Part shown: in pieces, positions 9,081 to 22,120 of the stretch
Numbering within the stretch: position 1 is the first letter of the stretch
How the letters are laid out: every line of letters begins with the position of its first letter
Source: Parus major
Lineage: Eukaryota; Chordata; Aves; Passeriformes; Paridae
Direction of reading: 5' to 3'
Assembly (NCBI RefSeq): GCF_001522545.3
Contig: NC_031768.1
Span: 111,613,181 to 111,677,180 of the forward strand
Length of the DNA stretch: 64,000 nt
Position numbers and translations under genes: made by a program
The notes under the pieces: model-generated
Database searches by the model: none
Told to the model about the DNA's origin: nothing
What the model saw: only the letters and a program-made list of their open reading frames with translations

Positions 9081-12000
9081 TACTGTCTGAGACCTTCCCT
9101 TCTTCACTGCTCCCCCTCTGAGAGGCAGAAAGCCCAGATTGAAAAGTAATGAGACTATTAATTAGAGCTTCTCTAAAGGAAACCTATCCTGACTGGGTGT
9201 TGTCTCTGTCTCAGTCTTTGTTCCAGCCATGTTCTGTGAGATTAATACTTGTTTACACAGATTAATACAATAAATTAATATCTCCAGCTAGGGGGGAAAA
9301 AAAAATTCAGCCTGAGTAAAAAGTCTGATTATTCCTGAGGTGGACAGTTGGGGTTCATTTTGTGTAGACACAACTATTTTATCTTCTTTGCACCTCTTTT
9401 CTTCTTTAAAAACTGTGTTTTAGGGCAGTTGCTGAGTGCAGCGAGGGAGAGACACAGAAATGTTTTATAGGCTGCTCACAATTTTGGCTGTTCATATGCT
9501 ATCCAGGCCATGGGGGTGGGAATCTGGTTCGTCAGTAATTCAGAGATCTGGCTGAAATGAGTTTGTGATCTCCTGTCCAAGAAAATACAACCCTCTGTCA
9601 GGATTTTATAGTTTAACCACACACATTGAGGGCAGAGCAGAAAATGGCTGATTTTAGTTCAATTAATTTCTTTATTGGGAAAAGTAAATGCAACCACAGT
9701 ACAGATGAACAATGCAACACCAGGTTATGTTCTACTGTCATGGATCAAAGTAGGAGTTGTCCAGGATGTCAAGTTGTTGATTTGCTCGTTACACTTTATA
9801 TTGTGCCTTTTTAATCTAAAAAACCCCAAAATCAAAGCTAATAATACTCTTACTATCTGCCAAATATCTTAAGGAGACATCTTTCTGTGATATTAATGAC
9901 ACAATGCTTTTAACTAGCTGATCTTTTAAGAAATAAGATTTTTAACCTCTCAAGTAATATATTATTTTAGTTTCTCTGTTAGCAACCTCTAAAGTGAACA
10001 GGATCTAGCTGAATGTTAGAAAGACAATTCCTTTAAAGCTTTGAAAAAATCAAAACCTGGAAACCAACACCATGAAATTTCTCCAAAATGTTAAAAGATC
10101 AATTATTTTTCTGAACAATCAATAATTTTCCTAGCAACTCTATATGTATATCTTTTTTTTTCTTAAAGTATGCAGCATGCATCAAAAGTTTGTTTCTGAA
10201 TAAAACCAGATATCTTCAAACATAAATAAATACAACTGCTGAAATAAATGTCATTAAAATTGTATTATTATTAAAAGCAGCAGCTAAATATTCCCAAAAC
10301 AGAAATTTCAAAATTAAAGAGAAGAAAAAATGGTCAAAAAAAAAGAATAAATTCAGTAGGTTAAGATGAATCCCTGCATCCAAAAATTTTGTACATTCAC
10401 TTAGCAAGATGTTTCAGTTATTTTAATGGAGTCCTACTATTAGACTTGTGAAAGTCTCTCTTGCTTGTAAAAAATGACAAATGGTAAGTGCTAGATCTGC
10501 ATTGGCAGAAGGATTCTTCCTTTCATCTTCTAAATACAGGCTGCTCTGGCTGGATCTGAAAGCCTGGCCTGCAGCAGTCCCAGCCAAACACTGCCTCAAA
10601 ACCCCAAATCTCTTTCCTAAAGGGAAGGAAAAACGCAGAAAATATGAAAAATATATCTAACTGGTAACCCTTTGGTTTAGACACAATCTGGATTTAGACC
10701 AGAATATGGATTTGAAAAAGAAATATTATTTTTGATAATGAAAAAAGCGCTGTGTTTTCCTCTTCTCCTGGACTTCTCCAACATTCTGCTGACCACAATT
10801 TGTTGCTGTCTCACAGAACGGAGAAAAATGTGGTTTCTTCCTCAAAAGATGCAGATTTCCACACTTTACTACTGATCTGGAAGAAGAAAAGATCTACTTT
10901 ATTTCCTTGAGCCACCTAGGTGTGGTATCCTGTCAGAAAATATCAAAACACCCAACAAATATAACCAGAAATACAGAGCAAGTCCTTGGGCGAGGAGGAG
11001 CTGGCAGCTGAATGCAGCCAGAGCAGAGGCAGCATTTGTGAAGGTCACAGCACTCTTGGTCAGCTCAGCTGTTGGACACTTTCAAGAGAATCACCTCATG
11101 GTGGTGCTTTCTAACACAACTCAAATAGCCAGAGTGATGATCTCACCTTGGTAATTCCTGGTCCTGTTTCCTCCTGGCAGAACTTAAAGTAGCCCATGTG
11201 CTCAAGAAGTGCTTTCTGTTTGTTACTGCGTCCCCACTCTGAGCTATCACACACCAAAGCATGCAGCTTGTTTTCCTAAAAAAGAATTTAAGGGTACTCT
11301 GTAGCATCTACTGCAGGGCCTACTGCTTTCATTGCCTTTGGATTGAAAATTAGCTTCTTTTGCTTGACATCAGTACCAAACTCTCAAACTATTTTCCCAT
11401 AAAAATCTAACAGTAACATCAAATGAAGAGGCAGTTTTGTTATTCCTGGTAGCCCAAATCTGTGTTCTGCTTGCTGGAATGACAAGTAATCTGTTTAATT
11501 CAAGACATTCTGCTTCCTTGTCCTTCAGCAAAGCAGAGAAAAATCCCACTGTAGAAGTGACAAGTTAAAAATTTAGTATTTTTCAAAAGAAAATTGTTAT
11601 CATTCCAGCAACTCTGTTCACGAGTTTTATCAGCAGCTTTATAGGCAGAACAAATGTGTGAATCTCCTGCCCTGAGACCTCCACTGCTGCCACCCAGATT
11701 TGAGTCTTGCACCTGCCTCCCCATCTCAGTAACTGATGGAAAATCTCACATCCTATCCCCAGAAAATATTGAGATAATTGTTAACCACAAAAATCTTTAC
11801 ACTTTGACCTTCTTTCCTTCCTTCTGTTCTTAGATTTCTTGCACCTATTAGTAAGAAAGAACACTTGGCAACAAAAAATTTCACTGTCCTTAACAAGTAT
11901 CAGAAGTTCCACAGAGAATTGGAAACAAAGCTTTGTCACAACAAAACAAAACTGAAAAATTCTTACCTCTCACTATTTTCTCTTTTGTTTTGTGGCCTTT

Positions 12001-13424
12001 ATCACCAAATGTAGATCTTCAAACCAGTTTGTCAGACATGGGCTGCAGATTGGAATGGAGCAATGTAGAAAATCTTTGTATCAGACAGAATAATACAAAG
12101 AAATCTGAAAGCAGTCCAGCTCAGAACTCCACATATAAAAGGAATAGTGAAAGAGGGGGATATTAGGTGGTCTGGATGAAAATAAAAGGGTTTTTTAAAT
12201 TTCTCTAAAATCCCCCAATTCCATTTATTTATGCAGGGAGAAAATATAGTCTTGTTTCTGTCCTTGGCTACTAATCCATAGATGTTCAGTTGCAGAACAC
12301 TTTATAACATCTACTTCACTTGACAGAAGCCATAAAACTTTCCTAACTTCCTTAACAATCTTAAAAACTACAATAAAATCTCCAAAACTAGAATTATTGC
12401 CAAGAAACAGATAAGCCACTTTCCTGACATAACAGGAAAAAGTTCAATAAAAGCACCAGATAAATCTAAGCAGTCCACTGTGTCCATAGCACAGAAGGAA
12501 ACCAAAAATGAGCAAAATCAAAATCCTGCCACTCTGAAGGAAGAACTCTTCTCCTGCCCCAAACTTGGCAGTTGTAAGGTGTGAACTGTGTAAAAAATAA
12601 CAGCCAGTGCTTTAAATGTTAGGGGTTTGGGAGTATTGGGAAGCTCCATCATTTTATCATCTCTCTCTAACCTTTTCCAGGGCATCAGAGGGGAACAGGG
12701 AGAGAAATGTTCAGAGGATGTGAGGGAGGGAGGGAGGAAACTGATGGAAACCTTGGAAGATGGGACATTAACAAACAAACAGCATGCAAAGAGCAAGCCC
12801 AACAGTTCCAAATCCGTTCCACAACAGAATTTCTTCCCCCATTCTCCAGAACTCCAGCCCAAAATAGCTCATACTCTTCTACACAAAGACTTCCTTCTGA
12901 TTGTTAGCAACCTTCGTTTTTTAAGTCTAAATTTATTCATTACTCCTTGACAAATGGTTACTTTTTAACTGTCTCTTTCTTGTTAGTGATAATTATCCCT
13001 CAGCCCTAGATGCATTTACCAACATCTGTTCATTCAACTTTCCTCTGGCTATTTTCATAACCAAGTTCTCTTTTCATAAGAGAGATAATCCATTCATTTC
13101 ATCATCCCAGGAAGTTTTGTTCTGTATCTGTTTGCCTTTCATTTTTCGTTCTTCAGAAACCATGACCAGAACTATTTGCACTCTGATTTCTTTCTATATT
13201 TTCCTATATATTCGACAATTGCATTTGTGTATCCTGAACATGATGAAAACCACGTGATTTATCCTTGGAATTTTGCAGCTCCATTCTTCAGCTCTGTCAT
13301 TCTCCAAATGACCAGATCAGCCAGCACACTTTTGGTCTCTTTCCTTTCCTGTCACCTCCAGCTTACAGATTCTAATTAAACCTTGATTTAAATCCACATG
13401 GAGGTTTTTTATTATGCTTTCTAA
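9081..13424. other. AT-rich unique sequence
   Basis: No repeat family or gene is recognised. Short ORFs on both strands (up to 114 codons near 12.5-12.9 kb) have chance-like composition. A strong polypyrimidine tract followed by AG lies at about 11803-11833, with a GTAAGA 17 nt later. It is the only splice-like arrangement that stands out, and there is no exon to go with it. Confidence 0.55.
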
Positions 13425-13430
13425 TCTTAG
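13425..13430 (+). repeat. Left target-site duplication of the solo LTR (tcttag)
   Basis: The hexamer tcttag immediately precedes the TG start of the LTR and matches exactly the hexamer that follows its CA end at 13799-13804. Confidence 0.9.
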
Positions 13431-13630
13431 TGTGGATGCTAAATTCTGACAGTGCCTGTACATATTACAGGCCGTACAGCTTCTCAGGCTGGGCCTGAGA
13501 AAGTAGTCTGGGAAAAATATGAGAAAGAATTAAAACAATCCTCAGGAACACAAAACAGCCTTGCAGGTGTTGTTATGTGTTCCTTGTTTTCCTTGCAGGA
13601 GAAAGTCAGGGGGGTGGTGTACCACACTGA

Positions 13631-13664
13631 CCAATGATGGTAATGTAGCAGTTTACTAACCAAT
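13631..13664 (+). promoter_or_regulatory. Paired CCAAT boxes in the solo LTR
   Basis: CCAAT at 13631-13635 and again at 13660-13664 lie about 69 and 40 bp upstream of the TATAAA. This is a normal spacing for NF-Y-type promoter elements. Confidence 0.6.
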
Positions 13665-13699
13665 AAGAGTTTCCTTTCTGTACTTTCCACGTATCTGTC

Positions 13700-13705
13700 T
13701 ATAAA
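13700..13705 (+). promoter_or_regulatory. TATA box of the solo LTR
   Basis: TATAAA lies 20 bp upstream of the AATAAA hexamer and downstream of two CCAAT boxes, so a promoter core is preserved. Transcription would start near 13730 and proceed rightward into flanking DNA. Confidence 0.7.
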
Positions 13706-13719
13706 GCAGGCCTGCTAGC

Positions 13720-13725
13720 AATAAA
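13720..13725 (+). terminator. Polyadenylation signal of the solo LTR
   Basis: AATAAA sits just after the TATA box, as in compact LTRs with a short R region. It could terminate transcripts entering from the left. Confidence 0.65.
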
Positions 13726-13798
13726 CTGAGGGATCCTCTTGTTCTGACTCCTCGAGAGTCTGTGTCGTTCCTTCCAGCCGTTCCCAATCGGAACGACA

Positions 13799-13804
13799 TC
13801 TTAG
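13799..13804 (+). repeat. Right target-site duplication of the solo LTR (tcttag)
   Basis: This exact copy of the hexamer at 13425-13430 directly follows the LTR's CA end. Confidence 0.9.
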
Positions 13805-15843
13805 TATGACCTGGTTTTGCTACTTTTACAACTTTAAATAATACATTTATGCTGTCCATAGTCAAAGATGTTTCTTCTCTAAGTGCTTGAAGAAATGCCT
13901 GTCAGAAAGGCCAAACCCATGAAATATGTTGTATCTTTCTAAACAAAACCCTTGACCAGTTTTTAAAATCTGAAATATTAATTTATTTAGAGCAAGAGAA
14001 TGCCAATAATTTATGTATGGGTATATATGGAGACCTATCTCTGAATTATCCTCATTAAGCACTGAATGAGGGGATTTGGATTTTTTAAGGAAAAGGGCTC
14101 TGTTCAGAGTGGAATAATTAACTGACTTAAAACTAAGTTGCTGACAATGATTTCAATTATCAGCCTCATTAACAGGGTAAGGTTATGACTCAAGGTTGGA
14201 GTAGTCAGCAAAGAGTGTTACTAGGCTGAAACGATGTTTGCACGCAGTTTAGGTGTCTATATTGGTAAAATAAGGGTCAGGAGGGCAGCAAGTCCAGCAA
14301 AACTGTGTCCCACAGCTCAGTAATAAAATTAAAGAATGCATCTTGCTTGAGATGATAACCTGATTTGCTATACAGATGATTTTTTTCCTCTATTTTTAGA
14401 ACTGTCTGAAGTCCAATTACTGTGTTCTAACTTTTATCTGAAATTGCTTTGGACTTCTGGATTTACTTGTAATTGCCTGGGTCTCTGCTATTCAACAGCT
14501 TGGAAATTCCATTTTCAAAAACGAAATGGCAAAGCGTCTTCATGCGGAAGAAAAGGCAGACTTTCAGTGCCATAAAGGAAGGTTTAGTTTCTATAAATAC
14601 TGGCCTATTTCCCATTCAGCTGAACATGTCTGCAGCGTGGGATGCATCTCTCCCCAGCAGATCATTCAGACAGTGTCACAGGGGTTTCAGATTTCCTATT
14701 GGAAATTGCCAATCAACAGATTTTTACACCGAGTTCATTTTTAGTCAGTGAGTCAGTGGCACATCATTCTGGAGTGACAAATTACAGGGAGATATGAAGG
14801 ACTGTGTCAGAAATTCTGGCAAAAACTTCAACAAGTCTGGGTGGGCTGAGCCTAAGCTTCAATGGATACCAAATATTTTTATATTTACACCCCCCCCAAT
14901 AATAAGATACGCATTTCTAGATAGATCCCCTTGGCACAGCACTAATAAACATGGCAATAAAAGTGATCCAGCCCCACACAAAAAAAGCTCCCAAATGCAT
15001 TTAGGAGGTTTGAACTTTTCAAGGGTATGATCAAAGCTGAGAGGAGTGAATGGAAAGGCTCATATTGACATCAATGGGCTCTGGAACAGGCTTGATGTGT
15101 TGACAGCTAGAGAGATGCTCTGAAACCATTAGAAAATAAATTCAAAGTCTGATAGGCCACTGTGGCAAAAAGATACCATTGCTTCATTCTCTGCCATGTC
15201 AGGAAATTATCTCTGAGCTGTCAGAGTGGGTTTCTCATTTTAGTGTTTGTGTTTCTAGCCCATCTCTCACCAAATGGCTTTCCTTTTGTGTGTATGACAA
15301 TTGATTAGTAACAAAAAGCAACAGGGTCATAAAAGTAGCACACTTTGCATCTATAATATGAAATATTCTTGCACACAGCCAAGTATTTAAAATTATATTC
15401 ACCACACACCAGAAAAAGCTGAGACAAATCGGTCTCTGCTAACGTGGGGCCCATGCACTTTAGCATTCCCTTACATAACATTAGTGAGAAAATTTTAACT
15501 TTCCCCCAAGCTCTAATCCACCTTAAAAGCAGCAGTCTCATTCCAATCGATTTGGTGAGATGAATGTTATTTACACTTCAGTTTGCACCTTTTTCTAAGA
15601 TTTCATAAAAGAATAAATCCACACTTCCAGGGACGGCTGTGCATGAGGAAGTCTGGGGCTGTTAAGAAGAAGTGTTAGACACGTATGGGAATGTATTAGT
15701 AAGGGTCACACCTCCATCTTAAGATTTTTAAGTGACAGCAAGAGCATAAAAGACAGCAGGATGGCAAAGAGAGATTGATTGCATGTGGTTCCTCCTTCTT
15801 TATAGCCAGGTTTTTTAAGTTGTTAAGCATCGTTCTCCAACAG
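13805..15843. other. Unique sequence with two enhancer-like patches
   Basis: No gene or repeat family is seen. Patches at 14090-14260 (ATTA cores, two CpGs, AP-1-like tgactca near 14186) and 15040-15240 look like possible conserved non-coding DNA. Short ORFs have no domain signatures. Confidence 0.4.
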
Positions 15844-15867
15844 CCTAGACAGACCAGGCTGTCTAGG
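15844..15867. other. Short perfect inverted repeat
   Basis: cctagaca (15844-15851) and tgtctagg (15860-15867) can pair as an 8-bp stem with an 8-nt loop. The stem and loop contain AGAC/GTCT boxes of the SMAD type. It is too short for a microRNA precursor. Confidence 0.5.
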
Positions 15868-18800
15868 TGCACCTACATAAATAAGACAAATGAAGCTTTG
15901 ATGAAATAAACCCTTCCAATTAAATATATCATTTCCATACTATGTATGCTGAGGCCAGCAAACACCTCATAACAAATGTGATGACAAAACAGAGGTTAGT
16001 TAAAACAAAACTGTGTTTTTCATGGTAAAAATTCCTTAGAGCAGCCAGGTGAAATTGAGAGGATTCTTCCCAAAGGTTAGAATTATGGTTGGAAAAAGTT
16101 CTGAGGAATTTACACTAAAGTAGAACAGTGATTGTATCATTGTTTAATGCTAACACTTTTTTTCCCTGGTTTTGCCTTTTTTTTCTCTCATCCCAGTGCA
16201 TTTTCCCCAGCCATCAGAAAAGTAACACTGAAAATGCCATTACTCTGATCTCTCCAAATTGATTTGCTCATGGATCCTGCAAGCAAAAGCAAAGGGATGA
16301 ATCTATGCTCTGGGCTTCAGTTACATCTGCTGCAACACTTAAATCACATCATGGCCTTTTACGTGGCCTGATCATCCAGAGAGCTGCTCTGAGGGAGAAA
16401 CATGTAAATTATTATTTTTTCTTACAGATTTTTGGGGACTGCACATAGCTGTGGTCTCCTGAGCAAAACGATCTGAAAATGCTGTAAAGACCAGTCCTCA
16501 CCACATACCAGTGCAGGCTGAGCTTGAAATCAGTTGTCTTAAAAATCAGCCTGACCCAAACTCTAAACTGCAGGAGCAAAAACACAGTGGTGGCCTGGTC
16601 CTTGTTTGGTGCCACTGGGCTGTTTTTAGGGAAAGCTGAGGGTTTGCCACACTGAGAAACTCTGTCCTACTCCAGGCTGGGATGAAGGACAATATTTGTC
16701 CTTCTTTTGTCTGAGTTACCAAAGGATTCAAATGCATTTTTGAAACCATCTTCCCTAGTCAAACAGCCCACTTTCCAGCCTTTCTAGAATTATCACACCA
16801 ATTCTTCTTTACTTTCATTATAACAGGCAAAATCAGCTTGGGTTTTAAGGGCTTACAACAAAGGTCAGAAGAAAGGCCAGTTCAGGATGATGGTTGATCT
16901 AACAATCTTTCCTGGATGCTCACTTTTCTGCATCATGGCCCTGTGAACTCATCAGGTCTTACCTACAGTGCTATGGGAAATTTTATATATGAAGACTTCA
17001 TTTGTTTTGCTTTGGGGTATGAGTCTGAAAAGAATGGGTTCAGCAGCACAGAAATATTTTATAAGTTCACTTTTTTTTATTAATTCTTTGTTTTAAAAGA
17101 GTTCTGGAAGAATGCAAACAGAAGGGATTTCTTCTGATGTTTCTTATTTCAAGGGGGCAATTTTAAAATGGACATTGTTGAAATGAAACAGTTTATATGT
17201 GTACAGCATTGAAAATATGTTTTGCACAGAGTGAATGGGGGTATCTTTTGATGGTTAAGGGTATGACAAGCGTTGATGTGTGCTGATAGCAATCATTCTG
17301 CAGTGGTGTAGGGGGAGGAAACAGCTTGGAAGGGGTGAAGCAAGGTCTCCCTGTGGGTTTTCTCTTGTGTGACACAAATTTCCCCCACCTTCCTTGCTAC
17401 AAGTACTTCTGGCTTGATTTTTTACCAGACTGTCCAGTAGCTCCCTTCTGCCTGTTCACACAGCATCACAAATCAAGCAAGAGCTGTCCTGTGGAAGCCA
17501 GAGCTAACAAGAGAGGACTATTTTTAGCACCAAAGTGAGTTTAACAAATGGATCATAGCTAAGGCAGCATGACAGCCCTGCTGCCTAATTAATAGAGACA
17601 CCAAAGGTGATTCTGCAACAGAGCCAGAATCCCCACTATGCTGGGCCTTCAGATCAGGCAGATTCTGCAGCTCTCTTGTGTTAAGCAACCAGAAAAAGCA
17701 TCCCAAATATACCCCAAACCTGGCCCATAGGTTCTCTAACTTACCATGCTCTGAGACAGATAATAAAAGATTTTCTTGGTTGTTTTTGGCTCCACTCTTT
17801 GTTTATCCCTGATTATTATTGTTTTCACTCTTTCCCTCTTTCTACTCATAAAAATGACTAATACCTCTTGAGATGGACCATGGAGGACTGGACTGTAGCC
17901 CTCCAGGTAAAGAAGAGGACAGAAACTCCCTCTCTGTAGGGAGACAGGTGACAACATTGGCACAAAAGTGAGACAGAAACCAAAACCAGTCAGAACTTGA
18001 TTTTTCTCCTATTGTGATATTGTGATTATGGACAAACCATGTCCACTCTTCTGCTCTACGGATTTTATGGATGTGCAGATTTTTGAATTCTTGGCATGGA
18101 TAACTGATAATATACCAGGCTCCTTATTAATCTCTCCCAAACTCCCCACAGATCTTTTCTAAGAATATTGAATGCAATTCCCTGGAAGATCATTTTATAG
18201 CAAACAACAGAATCTTTCCACAAGTGAACTTGCTGTGCCTGCAAGACAGTCTCTCCATGCTTTCCTATCCTTTGAATTCCTATTAAATTTGGCTGAACCC
18301 ACACGAGTTTAAAGAGACGTTTTTCTCAGTAGGCCATCCTGTTTCAGGAAGTCCTCAGCTTGCCATGGCTAAGCTTGTCTTTGGAAATTATTATCTCAGA
18401 AGCTGCTCTCCAGGGAAATTACTGCAATCCAATCACCACAAATGTAAATTAAATCAGCATCCGATACAGCCACAGTGGTTTGTGTTCCTCCCCACTCCCT
18501 TCTCCCTTTGAGAAATCTAATTCTGAAACCACTGGAATAAATTCTGCTGCCCACCTCCCACAAGGAAATAGCTGCAATGATCTGAGAGGAGATACAGTCT
18601 GTAGGAAATCACAGTACAACTTGTTTGTGAAGCTTATTTTGGTTCATGACTTCAGCGGCTTTCCTGCCCCTCAGCCCCTCTCCTGCTGTGCATTTATCCC
18701 ATATTCTCTGTGGCAGGGATAAAACTTCCAATCTCCCCTTTTGTGTGGGACCCTGTTTCCAACATCCCACTCTGGAAGCTGTGCTTCCCTGCATGCAGGG

Positions 18801-19760
18801 CTGGGAGCACTCCTCCTGTGAGCTGAGGTGGAGAAGCAGGCAGCAAAACATTCTGAGAAGTTTAGGATGTGCCTCACCTCGCAGCTCTGTAAAAGTTTTT
18901 CAGCTTGGAGAAGTGCAATACTATTTAGGAAAAGCATCAGGTTTCATTTAACAGCAACTAACAAACCAAATTAAGGAAAGAGGTTGGTGAGAAGAAGCTG
19001 AAGGAGTGCTGAAGGAAGTTGAAAGCCTTTGGAGCAGAATATATCAAGAACAGAAGTGGGTTACCCAAAATTGTCACTTTGGACTCAAATCCTTAAGTAC
19101 AAATTCAGTTCCATGTGACAGATACATGCTCACAAGTCTGATAATTCAGACACAGAGCAAATAAACCAGTGAAAAACCTTCAGATGAGTGTCCCCAGTCA
19201 CTAATTGGTCTGCATCATGTGTCTGAAGGAAGCCAGGGCTGGAGCAAATCACCCTGACTGCCTTTTAGAGTTGTTTAACAAGTATTGGGTAGTATGCAGA
19301 ACTGTGATGTTCTCTCTTCAGAAAAGGTCAGCTGATGTCCACATAACCTGCAATGATGAAAACTGGGCTTATTAAGAAATGTCATATTTAACATTTAAAA
19401 GCCATTCTGTATCAATTTTCATGGTTAAAATATTGTTCTGCTTGACATCAAAAATGTAGAATGAACAATATTCAAATTATTGCTACAAATCTTGAGAGAA
19501 TCTTTCCATCAGTTATACATCTTTATTTTGGTTTTGAGTATAAAGTGTTTAAAACTCCAGTCACCCAACATAGCACAACCTCACTCTTCTGCCTTTTACA
19601 AACCTTTGTTTTATTCACATGGTTTCAAACTCCATCATAATTATTAACAATATTGTTAATAGATTATCTTCAACATTTAAGCAACAGTGATATAAAGAAC
19701 AGATAAAAATTAATGTCTTCATCCTGCAAATCTTAAAAGACATATTAAAATTTTGGATTG
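15868..19760. other. AT-rich unique sequence, nothing recognised
   Basis: No repeat family or gene is identified. The slightly GC-richer part at 18470-18900 has overlapping ORFs on both strands (up to 101 codons) with no domain signature. Confidence 0.55.
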
Positions 19761-22000
19761 TTTTCTCTCAAATGCATATATACACACACACATTCATTTA
19801 TTTCTGTTCAGCAGAATTTTCCTTCTAAATGCATGTTAGGAAGGAATGGTAAGTATTGTACAAAATACATCTCTTGATTTACAAGAAAACTTTTAACTAA
19901 AATTTACCTGAGTATTTGAATGTGCAGGCACCATCCGGGAATTTATAGTGACAGCCAGTGTTGGTGTGACAGCACAGCACAGTTAGTGGATATAGAGGTT
20001 TTTATGTCTTGGAATGAAGATTCAATACAGCTGGACAATAAAAAAAAAAACCCTTTTACTATGCAAGAGGGATAGGCTTTGATGCACTTCCAGATTTTCA
20101 TGCTGCCTTTCTGAAGCTTTAAGTTTTCTAAGTATCAGCAGTCACTACAATGCTACTTCTGAGCAACTTTACCCAGTCTCAGAAAGGAAAGATTATTTGT
20201 AGACAGAATTTATACATAGTTTTGTTAAACTCCCATTAAATCAGAAAAATCTGGAAATTCTAGGGGTAGAAATGGCAAGTGAATCAGTTCTGCTGTTATA
20301 CAATTTCTAGCACGTAGTGGGGGTCAGAGAAAAAAATCAGGGACAATTCTGTCAGTTGTAAACATGGGCAGAAATGGTAAAATATAGTTAAGAAGTGCAT
20401 TTAAGTATGCAGCTGTATTCCAACGGATGGCATCATCCAGGGAGTGATAGAGGCCCAGACTGGTAATGTAATGTAAGCAATTAGTTCTGGCAGCTACAAA
20501 AGAACTGGTGAAGCAGAAAAATCAGTCTCAAGAACTAATCTGTATCTGCACAATGGCAATGTCTTGATAACACATCTGAAACATGCAGTTCAAACAGGAA
20601 GGGCAGAGGAGCTCTATGGATGCTTCAGAGAGCTGTCACCCACTAATGACTCCTAGAGCCAGGTGGAAGCAGGGAATTATCATCTGGAAAAGCTGGAAGG
20701 GAATACAGGCAAGCCACCTACCACTAAAAAAAAAAAAGAAATAAAGAAATTTAAAACAGTGAAAAAAACTCCATCATTTAAATTTCAATTTCACAGAGCA
20801 TTTTCCCAAAGAACACTGTTTGCTGTTCTGCAGTAAATTTAAAGCACTCTGTGTACTCACAGCATACACTGGCTCTAACCCCACAAATCACTTATCTTTA
20901 AATTTTTACAGATGCACCATTCCAACATAATTGCAATTTGTCTAAATGATTATGTTTTTCTGTGTTTATACAGTACATACAGCTCTCACTGTGAGCTCTT
21001 TTGTGGACTTTGTAAAGGTTGAGCTCATGCTGCTTGCTGGGATATTAATAGGATCTCTCTTTTTGTTCAGCTATTTCTCACAGAAATAAACATAATATCC
21101 TGGACACAACTCTTGTAATATCACACCAAAAACTGGCCAGAGGTGCTGTAGATTTTGGGTAGAAGAGGGTAGAAGGAAGAAGAGGATCACAAATTAAATG
21201 CAGATAAATTTGTGCTTTAAGAAAGCAATCTTAAAAAGGTCAGGTATTTTTACAAGTCTTCAGCAGGGGACGATTGTACAGGTCCTGATCTACACGCTAT
21301 GAAAGTTATTTTTAAAAATTACACATGTAAGTATCCCAATATAACTTGCACAGAATTTTTACAATGTAGGAATTTTAAAAAGACGTTCTGGATTGAAATT
21401 GCAACAGAATTTGTAATTGTACAAAGTAAAAAGTATGCCTGGGGATGGCAAAAGACTTTAGAAACCTATCTGAAATTTATCTTTCATTTACAATAGTTAA
21501 ACTGGGAAGACAGAAAAAGAAAACTTCAGATTATTTGATCCAGTGGATCATTCTTGTTTCAAAATAGCTCAGTTCAGCCTCAGGCTATGGATCTCTGAGT
21601 GGCATTTATGTAAAAGCTAAAAAGCTCTCTTCTCTCTTCCCTCTGCTACCAACCAGAAAGAGGAGAATGCCTTGCATAAGATGTCAGACCAAAGCACAAA
21701 ACCTCTATTCAGATTTATTTTGAGAATTATCACAGCTTCTCTTCATTTACTTCCTACCTTTTTTGGTTTGAACATCTTAGCAAAGTACGTGATGAACAAC
21801 TACAGAGGCCAGAATAACTTATCAATTCAGCTGTGGTGAGACATCACAGCATCATTTCCCACAGGAACTTTGGTGAGGGAGGAGAAATGCTGGTTTCCTA
21901 TGACAATGACATCCCTCAGCATGTGGCAGAATACCTCAGAGTCATCCCATGTCATTGCTCACACTCCGGAGGGTGTCCAGAGCCCTCCCTCTGTGCATGT
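19761..22000. other. AT-rich unique sequence with short CA and A runs
   Basis: A brief TA/CA dinucleotide run occurs near 19776-19791, and A-runs near 20041 and 20726. Nothing else is recognised. The stretch 20280-20480 has a non-repetitive, enhancer-like composition but no decisive feature. Confidence 0.5.
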
Positions 22001-22120
22001 GGCAGGCATGACCTCATAGGGGGTCAGAAACAGCTTTGACCTAAGTCAGCCCCTTGGATGGGTGGCACTGGGTCACCTCTGGGACCTGGTGTCCATCTGT
22101 CCCAAAGGGGAGGTCACGAG
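22001..22120 (+). promoter_or_regulatory. Cluster of nuclear-receptor-type half-sites
   Basis: TGACCT (22009-22014) and GGGTCA (22021-22026) form an everted repeat with a 6-bp spacer. A further TGACCT lies at 22037-22042 and AGGTCA at 22111-22116. Four half-sites in about 110 bp exceeds chance for this background, but the pattern was picked out by eye after reading the whole window. Confidence 0.3.

Larger units (their letters stand above)
13431..13798 (+). mobile_element. Solo LTR, 368 bp, class II (ERVK/alpha-like) endogenous retrovirus
   Basis: The element starts with TG (tgtggatgct) and ends with CA (gaacgaca). A perfect 6-bp direct repeat of target DNA flanks it; six-base duplications are characteristic of class II and alpha-like retroviruses. 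Two CCAAT boxes (13631-13635 and 13660-13664), a TATAAA (13700-13705) and an AATAAA (13720-13725) lie in the usual U3-R order. The GC-richer end with 'tgtgtcgttcc' is typical of the U5 of these families. No internal retroviral sequence is present, so the provirus was lost by recombination between its two LTRs. The intact ends and duplication suggest a fairly recent insertion. Confidence 0.92.

Noticed and set aside
11803..11850. Strong polypyrimidine tract and AG followed 17 nt later by GTAAGA, as for a micro-exon
   Set aside because: Such pairs occur by chance in AT-rich DNA and no neighbouring exon or frame supports it. RNA reads would be needed.
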